Positions 8,293 through 17,400 of a DNA stretch of 64,000 nt are shown here, piece after piece. The notes under the pieces were generated by a model that had not been told where the DNA came from, ran no database searches, and saw only the letters and a program-made list of their open reading frames with translations. The first letter of the stretch is position 1, and each line of letters starts with the position of its first letter. The DNA lies in assembly GCA_039989895.1 (NCBI GenBank), contig JBDXGY010000001.1, forward strand, positions 62,001 to 126,000, given 5' to 3'. The stretch is from Hyphomicrobiales bacterium. Its GTDB lineage: Bacteria; Pseudomonadota; Alphaproteobacteria; Rhizobiales; JACESI01. Position numbers and translations under genes: made by a program.

Positions 8293-9510
8293 TTAATCTT
8301 CAGTACCAACCATCGCCTCAAGCGCCAGCCGCTCGCGGATCGCCATGCGTTCGCTCTCGCTTTTCAACTGGCCACAGGCCGCCAGAATATCACTGCCGCG
8401 CGGTGTGCGAATGGGCGAGGCATAGCCGCCATGATTGACAACATCGGCAAAAGTTTCAATCTGCTCCCAATCAGAACATTCATAGTCAGACCCCGGCCAA
8501 GGATTAAATGGAATAAGATTGATTTTTGCCGGAATGCCTTTGAGCATTTTCACCAAGGCTTTGGCATCTTCCAAGCTATCATTCACACCCTTTAACATCA
8601 CATATTCAAAGGTAATACGACGTGCATTATTAAGGCCGGGATAATTGCGACAAGCCTCAAGCAATTCAGCGATAGGATATTTTTTATTAATCGGCACCAA
8701 GACATCGCGCAATTCATCGCGCACCGCATGAAGCGAGATTGCGAGCGCCACACCGGTCTCTTCGCCAATGCGCACAATCTCAGGTACGACACCAGAGGTA
8801 GAAAGCGTGATCCGCCGTTTGGAAAGGCTGAGACCATCGCCATCAGCCATAATCAACATCGCATCGCGCACATTGTCATAATTATAAAGCGGCTCGCCCA
8901 TGCCCATCATCACGACATTGCTGACCGAGCGCCCCTCACCCGGCACAATCGCGCCTTGTGGCGTATTCATCTCAGGAAAATCACCCAAGCTCTCACGCGC
9001 AACCAAGACCTGCGCAATGATCTCGCCAGCCGTTAAATTGCGCACCATCTTTTGTGTGCCTGTATGACAAAACGTACAGGCCAATGTGCAACCAACCTGA
9101 GAGGAAACACATAAAGTCCCGCGCCCTTCCTCAGGAATATAGACGGTTTCAATCTCTACCGGCGCACCAGCGCCAAGAGACGGAAAGCGCAGCAGCCACT
9201 TTCGTGTTCCATCTGTAGATATCTGTTCAGAGATAATTTCAGGTCGATCAATAGTAAAAGCATCCGCCATTTGAAGGCGCAAATCTTTGGAGATATTTGT
9301 CATCTCGTCAAAAGTTTTAGCACCGCGAATATAAAGCCAATGCCAAAGCTGACTTGCCCGCATCTTTTGTTGTTTTTCAGAAACCCCAATGCCGCCAAAA
9401 GCCTGTTTCAAAGCATCGCGCGTCATACCAATAACGGCTATTTTTGAATGATCCGATGCTTTAGGACGTGCATTGGATGGCATATCGACAAGATTAAGTG
9501 TCGCAGACAT
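8293..9510 (-). CDS. rlmN: 23S rRNA / tRNA C2-adenosine methyltransferase RlmN
   Basis: This radical-SAM enzyme methylates C2 of A2503 in 23S rRNA and A37 in some tRNAs. The start is placed at the ATG at 9510 ([12 protein letters not shown]); a frame extending to 9582 reaches into the preceding terminator and has no homologous-looking sequence. From this start the protein has 405 residues. The 4Fe-4S motif CTLACTFC sits at residues 141-148 and [18 protein letters not shown] follows near residue 200. The conserved Cys of the mechanism lies in the C-terminal part (ILAACGQL). It heads a group with the peroxiredoxin gene. Confidence 0.95.
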   Translation of the reverse strand: MSATLNLVDMPSNARPKASDHSKIAVIGMTRDALKQAFGGIGVSEKQQKMRASQLWHWLYIRGAKTFDEMTNISKDLRLQMADAFTIDRPEIISEQISTDGTRKWLLRFPSLGAGAPVEIETVYIPEEGRGTLCVSSQVGCTLACTFCHTGTQKMVRNLTAGEIIAQVLVARESLGDFPEMNTPQGAIVPGEGRSVSNVVMMGMGEPLYNYDNVRDAMLIMADGDGLSLSKRRITLSTSGVVPEIVRIGEETGVALAISLHAVRDELRDVLVPINKKYPIAELLEACRNYPGLNNARRITFEYVMLKGVNDSLEDAKALVKMLKGIPAKINLIPFNPWPGSDYECSDWEQIETFADVVNHGGYASPIRTPRGSDILAACGQLKSESERMAIRERLALEAMVGTED

Positions 9511-9570
9511 GGCGGTTCTCGCGTGGCTAGAAAAAAGCGTTATATCAGCGCTCCGTCTCTCACGCAAAGA

Positions 9571-9599
9571 AAAAGGCCGCACTCAAAGCACGGCCTTTT
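9571..9599 (-). terminator. intrinsic terminator after the IalB-like gene
   Basis: AAAAGGCCG and CGGCCTTTT form a 9-bp stem around an 11-base loop. On the minus strand the second arm runs on into TTTTTCTTT. It separates the IalB-like gene from rlmN. Confidence 0.85.
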
Positions 9600-9624
9600 A
9601 AAAATCATTCTGACATTTCTAGTT

Positions 9625-10134
9625 TTAACCGCAAACAGATGCAATCTTATTCAATGCAGCTGAAATACCGCTAAGTGAATAGGTGTCTGTTGTGTTTGTT
9701 CCACGACGCGATGTACCTTTCACAACCATCTTGCTGCCAGCTTTCATTGCTGCAACAAGCTCTGCTTCCTGATTGGTGTTTTCCATCCAAGCGCCATCGC
9801 CTTTTGTAAACATCGAAAATGAATTACCATCAATTTGCGTTGATACTTTAGAGTCTAAAGCAAAAGGATAACCGATAATAACGCTCGCTTCATTTTTTAC
9901 ATTACGATTTTTCCAATGGGAAACCATAAAGAACACTGGATCGCGATTAACACCTGTAGGCTGTTGGTCTTTGGGCTGAGACGCCACATAACATACCTTG
10001 CCGTTCGCTCCATCAACTGAATAAGCAGCCCAATCCTTAAATGCCTCAACAAGCTTTGGCGTTTGCGCATTGGCTGTACCAAATGTTGTTAGAGCCAGTA
10101 GAGCTGCAGAAACCGAAACAACTAAAAACCGCAT
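9625..10134 (-). CDS. invasion-associated locus B (IalB) family exported protein
   Basis: The start is taken as the ATG at 10134, with AGGAAT 4 bases upstream; in-frame ATGs at 10146 and 10164 would lengthen the basic N-terminus. The 169-residue protein has a signal peptide ending at TANAQ. The mature part has the IalB pattern: KDWAAYSVDG, a Cys pair, and a stretch on PVFFMVSHWKNRNVKNE near the middle. IalB proteins were first described in Bartonella invasion of red cells, but most homologues in free-living alphaproteobacteria have no known role. A TATAAT-like -10 element lies at 10163-10168 on this strand. Confidence 0.88.
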   Translation of the reverse strand: MRFLVVSVSAALLALTTFGTANAQTPKLVEAFKDWAAYSVDGANGKVCYVASQPKDQQPTGVNRDPVFFMVSHWKNRNVKNEASVIIGYPFALDSKVSTQIDGNSFSMFTKGDGAWMENTNQEAELVAAMKAGSKMVVKGTSRRGTNTTDTYSLSGISAALNKIASVCG

Positions 10135-10529
10135 TTTATTCCTCATCTTTGATCTGAATTTCATTATAAGTTCAAGCAGTTAATGCAAACCACTCAAATA
10201 CGTGAATATCGAATATCTAATTTTCCATGACACACTGCTAATGGAACTTACGTTTAACAATAGCTTATCGTCATTACTAAAATATGAATAAACCAGTCAC
10301 TACAAACGTTAAGCACTATATCATTCTTGGATTAGACGAAAAACATTTTCGTATCTGATATTATCACGATGCAACAGAAATAAGGCATCATTGGGATGAA
10401 ACAACAAAGCTTGATGAGAAACTAAACAAAAATTGCCATAAATTGACAAAAGAAGCACAACCCTTAATTGAATATAACAACTTAAAAGTGTATTATGTTG
10501 CAAGATAAAGTGTAATAGGCGTCTGTCAA
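10135..10529. other. divergent intergenic region, IalB-like / ECF sigma factor
   Basis: This 395-bp AT-rich gap separates two divergent genes. It holds a plausible -10 element for the IalB-like gene. An open frame at 10321-10545 on the minus strand has no recognisable product and overlaps the sigma factor start, so it is not called. I see no repeat or stable hairpin. Confidence 0.55.
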
Positions 10530-11123
10530 ATGACATACACAGCAAAGCAAAAATCAGATGAGCTCGCTAGCCAAATGGCTAGGCGAATGAATCTTATTGC
10601 GAAAAAGCGTGACCGCGCAGCTTTCACTAGCGTGTTCTCTTTTTATGCACCACGTATCAAGGCATTTCTCATGCGTGGCAATTGCTCTCCTGCATCGGCA
10701 GAGGAAGTGACTCAAGACGTGATGGTCACTTTGTGGCAAAAAGCACATACGTATGACCCGGAAAAATCATCGCTCGGCACTTGGCTTTTCCGAATTGCCC
10801 GAAACAGGCGCATTGACCTCATCAGACGCGATAAGTCGAACAAGTTGGATGCACAAGATCCAACCATGTTTCCGACGATTGAAGAAATAGATACTGATGG
10901 CATTGATGCGAGAGAACGCGATCAGCGCATACGCACGGCTATCTCAACGCTACCAAAAGAACAAATGCAATTGATACGCCTTTCTTTTTTTGAAGGTCAG
11001 CCGCACAGCCGGATTGCAAAAGAGCTAGACGTGCCGCTTGGCACCGTAAAATCACGCATTCGCCTAGCCTTCACTCGGTTACGCAAACAACTATCTGAAG
11101 ACTGCAAAGTTGATATTGACTAA
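10530..11123 (+). CDS. ECF-type RNA polymerase sigma factor, RpoE/ECF11-like
   Basis: The 197-residue protein has sigma region 2 (FYAPRIKAFLMRGN through GTWLFRIARNRRIDLIRRDK, residues 35-110) and region 4 (SRIAKELDVPLGTVKSRIRL, residues 155-180). The wording of region 2 resembles the ECF11 group, whose model is Rhodobacter RpoE, which directs the singlet-oxygen response. In that group an anti-sigma factor of the ChrR type is normally encoded just downstream. Here the next gene is a convergent RNA methyltransferase, so no partner is present. The ATG has only a weak AGGCG upstream. Group assignment is from memory of the family. Confidence 0.85.
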   Translation: MTYTAKQKSDELASQMARRMNLIAKKRDRAAFTSVFSFYAPRIKAFLMRGNCSPASAEEVTQDVMVTLWQKAHTYDPEKSSLGTWLFRIARNRRIDLIRRDKSNKLDAQDPTMFPTIEEIDTDGIDARERDQRIRTAISTLPKEQMQLIRLSFFEGQPHSRIAKELDVPLGTVKSRIRLAFTRLRKQLSEDCKVDID

Positions 11124-11139
11124 TCACTTCGCCAGCCAA

Positions 11140-11688
11140 TTACACTTCATCAGAATGAATCATTTTACCTGATCTAAAACGTGGCAATCCATGGATATGT
11201 TCTGGCACTTCCTCCGTCGGCCCTCCTGCTTTAACGGGGCGCTCGGCAAATTTGCCATAGGTTGCAATGCGGTCATACATAACTATAGCGCCCGCCGTCG
11301 CTACATTGATGCAAAAGCTTGTAGGAATTTTGATCACATAGTCGCATTTTTGTGTCATTGCCCGCGAAAGCGAAGCGCGTTCTGGCCCTAAAACATAAGC
11401 AGCGCGAGAGGGATGGCGAAAGCTTGGTAATTGAATAGCGTCATCGGTCAGTTCAATGCCCACCAATTTGCAATCTTTGGGTAGCTGCATGTCATCACAA
11501 CTCTCCCAAGGGTAGTGAGGAATACTCTCGCTGGTGCGCGATGTATCTGCGCCAAATCGTGTCACCCGTGTATCTGCATTCACCGTGAAGAAAAAGCTCG
11601 CACCAAAAGCATGAGCGGTTCGCAATAAATTGCCAAAATTACCGGTTTTAGAAAGCCCTTCTACACCAACAGCAAAATATCCACGCAT
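11140..11688 (-). CDS. SpoU/TrmH-family RNA 2'-O-methyltransferase
   Basis: The 182-residue protein shows the SPOUT trefoil-knot motifs: GNFGNLLRTAHAFGA near residue 17, AAYVLGPERASLS near residue 96, and IKIPTSFCINVATAGAIVM near residue 118. These bind S-adenosylmethionine and place the protein among enzymes that methylate a ribose 2'-OH of tRNA or rRNA. The target cannot be read from the sequence. It converges with the ECF sigma gene with 16 bp between stops. No extra N-terminal substrate-binding domain is present, which is closest to the short TrmH/TrmL-like forms. Confidence 0.9.
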   Translation of the reverse strand: MRGYFAVGVEGLSKTGNFGNLLRTAHAFGASFFFTVNADTRVTRFGADTSRTSESIPHYPWESCDDMQLPKDCKLVGIELTDDAIQLPSFRHPSRAAYVLGPERASLSRAMTQKCDYVIKIPTSFCINVATAGAIVMYDRIATYGKFAERPVKAGGPTEEVPEHIHGLPRFRSGKMIHSDEV

Positions 11689-11811
11689 GTGTCTTCATCC
11701 TTATCAATCACGGGCTTATCAAGCGCCAGTTTGATCTATGAAAGCCGCTAGAGTTATACGAATGTGCGGTGACGTTTGGCTAGAGCCAAACGCATGTGGT
11801 CACAACAAAAT

Positions 11812-12213
11812 TCATTCATCACTCTTACCTGAAAAAATACCAAGTCGCACAGTACTGTCTTGCTTGCGTGCTTCATAAGTGCCATCTGGCAAACGCGCTA
11901 TATCAGCGCATCTTTTTGCACCTTGGATTGCACGTTTAAATTGGACACAAAGCGCAGAACCATTTTGTTCCCAGCGCCCCACATCCTCACCCACTCCATG
12001 AACGATAAGAATAGCAGAGCCATCTTTTGACAAGGTCAGATCACCGGAAAAACCATACCCAATCCACTCAAATGATTTCTCACGCACAACCATCCGGGAT
12101 AGTTGGTCTTGTTCCAACTTAACGCCATTATCTTGTGCACAAGAGATGAGACCGAATGTTCCGGCTACGAATAAAAGCCACTTAAATATCATCGAGAGCT
12201 TTTTTAGCCTCAT
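11812..12213 (-). CDS. putative small lipoprotein, unknown function
   Basis: The 133-residue product has a basic n-region (MRLKKL), a hydrophobic core and the lipobox LISC at residues 22-25, so it is probably a lipoprotein. The rest is polar with a possible Cys pair around LCVQFKRAIQGAKRC. I do not recognise the family with confidence. The gene overlaps the 3' end of the YkvA-like gene by 32 bases; an alternative ATG at 12192 would reduce the overlap to 11 bases but would lose the basic n-region. The two genes are clearly coupled. Confidence 0.7.
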   Translation of the reverse strand: MRLKKLSMIFKWLLFVAGTFGLISCAQDNGVKLEQDQLSRMVVREKSFEWIGYGFSGDLTLSKDGSAILIVHGVGEDVGRWEQNGSALCVQFKRAIQGAKRCADIARLPDGTYEARKQDSTVRLGIFSGKSDE

Positions 12214-12577
12214 CGCGATGCTCGTCGGTTATATAACTGCGCAACCGCATCAAGGTTGCGGCAAGAACAGTGATGTCATCTGAAAAACCGAGACCGAAAA
12301 TAAAATCGGGCACCACATCAAGTGGCATGACGAAATAGGCTAAGGCCGCAAGCAACGTTGCACGTACATGAAACGGTGTTTTGCTGTCTAGCGCACAATA
12401 ATAAGCAGCGACAAGCTCACTGGAAAAGGGAATATAACGCAAAGCCTTGCGAAAGGTTTTCCAAAAATCGCGCCGCACATTTTCTTCATCATTGGCAGCA
12501 CGGGCTTCATCAACGGGCGTTTTAACACCCGGTGCGATCACTTCACCCTCTAGAGGCTCATTCATCGACTTGGCCAT
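12182..12577 (-). CDS. YkvA-family (DUF1232) membrane-associated protein
   Basis: The start is taken at the ATG at 12577, which has GAGGAG 7 bases upstream; a TTG at 12592 would place the start inside or before that site. The 131-residue protein has the DUF1232 signature AYFVMPLDVVPDFIFGLGFSDD around residues 75-100, typical of YkvA proteins, which are small membrane-associated proteins of unknown role. The N-terminus is acidic and polar. It is followed by, and overlaps, the lipoprotein gene. Confidence 0.87.
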   Translation of the reverse strand: MAKSMNEPLEGEVIAPGVKTPVDEARAANDEENVRRDFWKTFRKALRYIPFSSELVAAYYCALDSKTPFHVRATLLAALAYFVMPLDVVPDFIFGLGFSDDITVLAATLMRLRSYITDEHRDEAKKALDDI

Positions 12578-12794
12578 AGCTTTGCTCCTCAATCAGAAAA
12601 TACACCACTAAAGTGGGTGTTTATTTGCGACTTTACAACTCAATCCTTACCCGCAAGCATATCCATTCAAACAATGATGCTAAAGCGTTTTCGCGCTCTA
12701 CATCGCTCAATCGTGTTGCCATTGAGTTATGCTTCATGGTTTGCTGCAACAGATTTACTGTACTTAAATATAGACCACCAAAGTAGGCCAGTCG

Positions 12795-13253
12795 ATGACA
12801 TCCGTTCTTTTTGTTTGTTTGGGCAATATCTGTCGCTCGCCTCTTGCTGAGGGTACATTCGCCCATCTCGTTGCGACGGCAGGACTTCAAGGACAAATTA
12901 CTTATGATAGTGCGGGCAATGGCGCATGGCACGAGGGCGATCCGCCAGATCCGCGCGCCGTGCGCATTGCGGCAAAAAACAACATCGACATCTCAAATCA
13001 AAAATCCCGCCCGATGCACCTATCAGACTTCACTAATTTCGATCTGATCTTATGTATGGACTATGACAACATAATCAATGTGAACCAAATTTGCCCAGCC
13101 AATAACACAGCCACCATTGATTTATTTTTAAACCACGCCCACGGCACCAATACGGCTGTGCCGGACCCCTATTATGGCGGCAGTGATGGTTTTGAGCGCG
13201 TCTTTACTCAAATCATGGAAGCCAATCAGGCGCTATTGGAAAAACTGAGATAA
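12795..13253 (+). CDS. low-molecular-weight protein-tyrosine phosphatase
   Basis: The 152-residue protein begins with the CX5R active-site loop CLGNICRS (Cys8, Arg14) and carries the general-acid motif VPDPYYGG near residue 127, the two hallmarks of the LMW-PTP family. It would dephosphorylate phosphotyrosine or small aryl phosphates in the cytoplasm. Length is typical. There is no neighbouring tyrosine kinase or exopolysaccharide gene in view, so a role in capsule control, as known for Wzb-type members, is not supported by context. The next gene is an aldo/keto reductase 60 bp downstream. Confidence 0.94.
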   Translation: MTSVLFVCLGNICRSPLAEGTFAHLVATAGLQGQITYDSAGNGAWHEGDPPDPRAVRIAAKNNIDISNQKSRPMHLSDFTNFDLILCMDYDNIINVNQICPANNTATIDLFLNHAHGTNTAVPDPYYGGSDGFERVFTQIMEANQALLEKLR

Positions 13254-13313
13254 CCAGCCCAAAATCAACTGACTACGCAATGAAAGAAACACAGGAAAAT
13301 AAGGAAAAATAAT

Positions 13314-14306
13314 ATGCAAATGCGAAAACTCGGCAAAAATGGCCCCCATGTATCGGCAATTGGCCTTGGCTGTTGGAGTTTTGCCGGAGCTTATGGCGCG
13401 ACCGATGAGAAGGAAAGCCACGACACACTGACAAAAGCACTCGATCTGGGAATCACATTTCTTGATACCGCGAATGTCTATGGCGCGGGTGTTTCCGAGA
13501 AAACTATCGGCTCTTTTATCAAGGATAATCCGGGTAAATTCACCATCGCAACAAAAGCAGGCATTTACCGCGACCCAAAAACCAATATTCGCAGTTTCAA
13601 CAATTCGCCTGAACATTTGCGTGAGGCACTGGAAAAATCACTCACCCATTTAGGACTTGAGCATGTGGACCTTTATTACATCCACAGACGCGAAGCCGAA
13701 CGCCCTATCGAGGAAGTGATGGAAACACTTGTCAGCTTTAAAGAAGAAGGGAAAATAGGCGGGATAGGCTTTTCAGAAATCTCCCCAGCCTCCCTGCACC
13801 GTGCCAATGCGGTCCATCCAGTTTCCGCCGTACAAAGTGAATATTCCTTATGGACCCGCATGCCAGAACTTGGGGTTATTCAAGCGTGCAAGGAGCTAGG
13901 CGTTGCCTTCGTACCGTTTTCACCACTAGGGCGCGGTATGTTGAGCGATGTAATGCCAGACCCCTCAATGTTCGCTGAGAGTGATTTCAGAAAAGGCACA
14001 CCACGTTTTAGCGAACCAAACTTTGGCTATAATGTGCGAGCAATCGAAAAATTCAAAATTTTTGCCCGTGAACGCGGCACAACGCCAGCAACACTAGCCA
14101 TCGCATGGACCTTGGCAAAAGGGAACCATCACATCCCCATTCCAGGCACTCGCTCAGCCGGACATTTGGAAGAAAACGCATTGGCCGCGAGCCTAAAGAT
14201 GACCACCGCAGATATGGAAGAAATTGATCAGATTCTACCCCCTGGCTTTGCTCATGGTGACCGCTATTCACAGGCCCAACAAGCGGGCGCGGAACGTTAT
14301 TGTTAA
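13314..14306 (+). CDS. aldo/keto reductase
   Basis: The 330-residue protein has the NADPH-dependent aldo/keto reductase tetrad in order: Asp and Tyr in FLDTANVYGAG, Lys in FTIATKAGI and His in DLYYIHR. The N-terminal MRKLGKNGPHVSAIGLGCW is typical of the subfamily related to IolS and Tas. Substrates are probably aldehydes or sugars, not determinable here. AAGGA lies 9 bases before ATG. It follows the phosphatase gene on the same strand with 60 bp between. Confidence 0.95.
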   Translation: MQMRKLGKNGPHVSAIGLGCWSFAGAYGATDEKESHDTLTKALDLGITFLDTANVYGAGVSEKTIGSFIKDNPGKFTIATKAGIYRDPKTNIRSFNNSPEHLREALEKSLTHLGLEHVDLYYIHRREAERPIEEVMETLVSFKEEGKIGGIGFSEISPASLHRANAVHPVSAVQSEYSLWTRMPELGVIQACKELGVAFVPFSPLGRGMLSDVMPDPSMFAESDFRKGTPRFSEPNFGYNVRAIEKFKIFARERGTTPATLAIAWTLAKGNHHIPIPGTRSAGHLEENALAASLKMTTADMEEIDQILPPGFAHGDRYSQAQQAGAERYC

Positions 14307-14427
14307 TTATCCAATGCTCTCCATATTAAGGTCACAACCATTTGCTAGTTTTCATACTAGGCCATGAGCTAATTTTTATGCTATCGACAATATCGAGGGT
14401 CAGGGTCTAAGGGTGGAGGAATAAAAG

Positions 14428-17400
14428 CTGAATCAGCTATTTATCATCATTGGAAGTATAATCGTCACAGCGCTAGTCGCTGTGCTGGTCGCTCCTTTTT
14501 TTATTGACTGGTCTGACCACAAACAAACCTTTGAACGTGAAGCAAGTGCGCTGATTGGCCATCCCGTGCGTGTTAAAGGCGATGCTGAGGCGAAAATCCT
14601 GCCGATTCCCACCTTCACCTTCACAAATGTCGAAGTCGGAGAGACAAACGGCAAACCGATTATGAGTGCGGCGCGGATTAAAATGCGTCTTGAACTTATC
14701 CCCTTGGTCCAACGTCAATTCCACGTCATCGACATGGAATTAGATGAACCTCAAATCAGCGCACGCTTCAACGAACAAGGCAAAACAAATTGGAAGCTGA
14801 ATGGTTTTAGCCCTAAACTCAGCGAGGATTTTGCCATCAAACTAGGCCCTATCTCGATTAAAGATGGCGCAATTTATGCTGTTGATGAACTAACCGAAAA
14901 ATCACTCCAGCTCAAAAATATCAACGCCATAATCTCTGCTCAGTCTTTGCTGGGACCTTGGAAACTCAATGGGGCTGCAGACCATGAAAATCAACCGTTT
15001 CAATTCAAAGTCAGCACAGGAAAATTTGCGGCAGGGAAAATGCGCGTGAAGACAAAAATCGAGCCGCAGACGCTTGATTTCGATACTATACTCGATGGTG
15101 AATTTATCACTGCCAGCTCTAATGCCGCACAAGGTGGCATCTCTTATAAGGGCATATTAACGGCAGCCCCAAGACGAATAAAAAAAGACGGCGAAACCGG
15201 CACACCTATCAAAGCAGATCAACAAAAATGGGAATTGACCGGCGCATTCGATCTCAATCGGGAGAAATTTTCTCTCAATAAAGCCACCTTTGAAGACGGT
15301 GCACAGGAAGCTCCTGTCAATCTTAATGGCAATATTCTTATTCCATTTAGCCCAGAAGTTCGCTTTGAGGCTAAGGTTTCATCGCGGCAGATTGATTTAG
15401 ATCGCTCTTATGGCGAAGGACAAAACAGCCCCATTGCCATGAGCGAGGCACAAAGCATCATCGCCACATTAATTGATACATTACCCAAGCCACCCATTCC
15501 GGGAACGATTGATGTTAATGTCCCTGGCATCATTGTTGCGGGTGATATTGTACGCTCGCTCCATTTCAAAACAACCGCGACGAATAGCGGTTGGCATATT
15601 GATGACTTTAGCGCCCTTTTCCCCGGCTCAACACGCATGGGCTTTACAGGTGACATCACAACCGGCGACGACATATTCATTGAAGGTGACATCAATTTAC
15701 GGTCGACTCAGCCCGTTGCCCTTGCTCGGTGGTTGCAACCAGAAAGCGGCAAAGATGCCCGCCGCATCAGCACCAACACGTTAGAGATTAGCGGCAAACT
15801 GATAGCTGAATCCACCGCAATTAGCCTCACAAAGATGAATGCCCGTCTCGGCACATCTGATGCTGCTGGGCGTCTTACATACAATCAATTAAACAAACGC
15901 CAAAAACAATTTGAAGCAAACCTCAGATCCAAAACCCTCGATGTTGATGCCATTCAAGCACTCAGCGCATTATTTCTAGGCGAGAAGAATATTTCGGGCT
16001 TCAATTCTAACGATACCATTTCCCTAAAATTAGAAGCAGACAAACTAATCTCCCAAGCCCTTGAAGGTCGAAGTGCCAACGTGAATATGCGCGTCTCAAA
16101 TGGAGAGATTGATATTACTACAATGAAAATTGAGGACTTCGCCGGTCTCAACATCGATGTCGCAGGCACGATGAGCAATGTCCTGACAACACCTGCGGGA
16201 CGCTTCAACGGTAAGATTAAGGCACAAACGAAGGACGGGCTAATCAAAATTGGCGACACGCTTATCCCAACCCATCCTGTGATGAATTACCTGCACCGTC
16301 ACGGCGACGCTTTAATGCCACTTGATGTCACCGTTAATTTTTCCGGCGACTATAAATCAGAAAATGACAATACTAAACCGAGTGATTTCGCTGCGACCAT
16401 AGCTGGCAAAGTTGGGGGCGGTGATGTCAGCACCGGCATTCGCTTTCAAGGCAATTGGCAAGAACCATTCGCCGGCGATGTTGAAGCATCATTTAACGCC
16501 ACTTATGCCAATAGCGTCGACTTTTTAAATCAAGCTGGATGGAACGCCTTTAATCTTGATAATGCGGATATCGCCGAGATTGATATTCGCGCGAAAGGCA
16601 AACCGCAAAGCGGGATAGCTGTATCCACCGACACACTTATGAACGGTGTCAAACTAAACGGTATGACTACCGTAACAATAAAAGAGGGCAACAAACCAAA
16701 ATACAAGGGTGATTTACAGCTCATCGGAGACGACAGCGAACCACTCATGCGTTTGCTCGGGTTCTCATTGCCCGCAAGCGGCATTGGCACAGACGTTGAC
16801 TTAAAAACAGAGATACAAGGCGAAGGCTGGGAAGGTGAACTGAAGAACCTCAATGGAACATTGGGCGGCAGCACTGTGAATGCGCAGCTTGCCTATAAAG
16901 GCGCATCACCACAAAAGGACTTGTCTTGGAAATGGCAAGGAGAAGTAAAGACTGAACACATTTCGTTACCATGGCTCATTGCCCTTGGCACTGGCGAGAT
17001 TATCGCGCCAATCGATCTCGACATCTCCCCTGAAGGCGTTGGAGAGGCCGACAAATATATTGGTGAAGATGAAGCAGAAGACGCCCCGCTCAATGCATCC
17101 TTCTGGTCCAGCGCCCAATATGGCGCTCCCTATCTCGCCAAACTTCATGCCGACATCTCCATGAGCGCCGATGCCATGGATTTAACAAACCTCAGAGAAC
17201 TGGAAACCACGCAATTCAATATAAGATTACGACCACAAAGCATTGCTTTGAATAAGATATCAGGAAAGTTTTCAAATGGAGACCTCAACGGCTCATTACT
17301 ATTCGAAAACAATGAGGGCGCCGTCACGCTGTCTGGTATTATTGATCTCAAAGAAGCTGATGCCTCTGATCTTTTGTGGAGCGATGAAACCCGTCCACTC

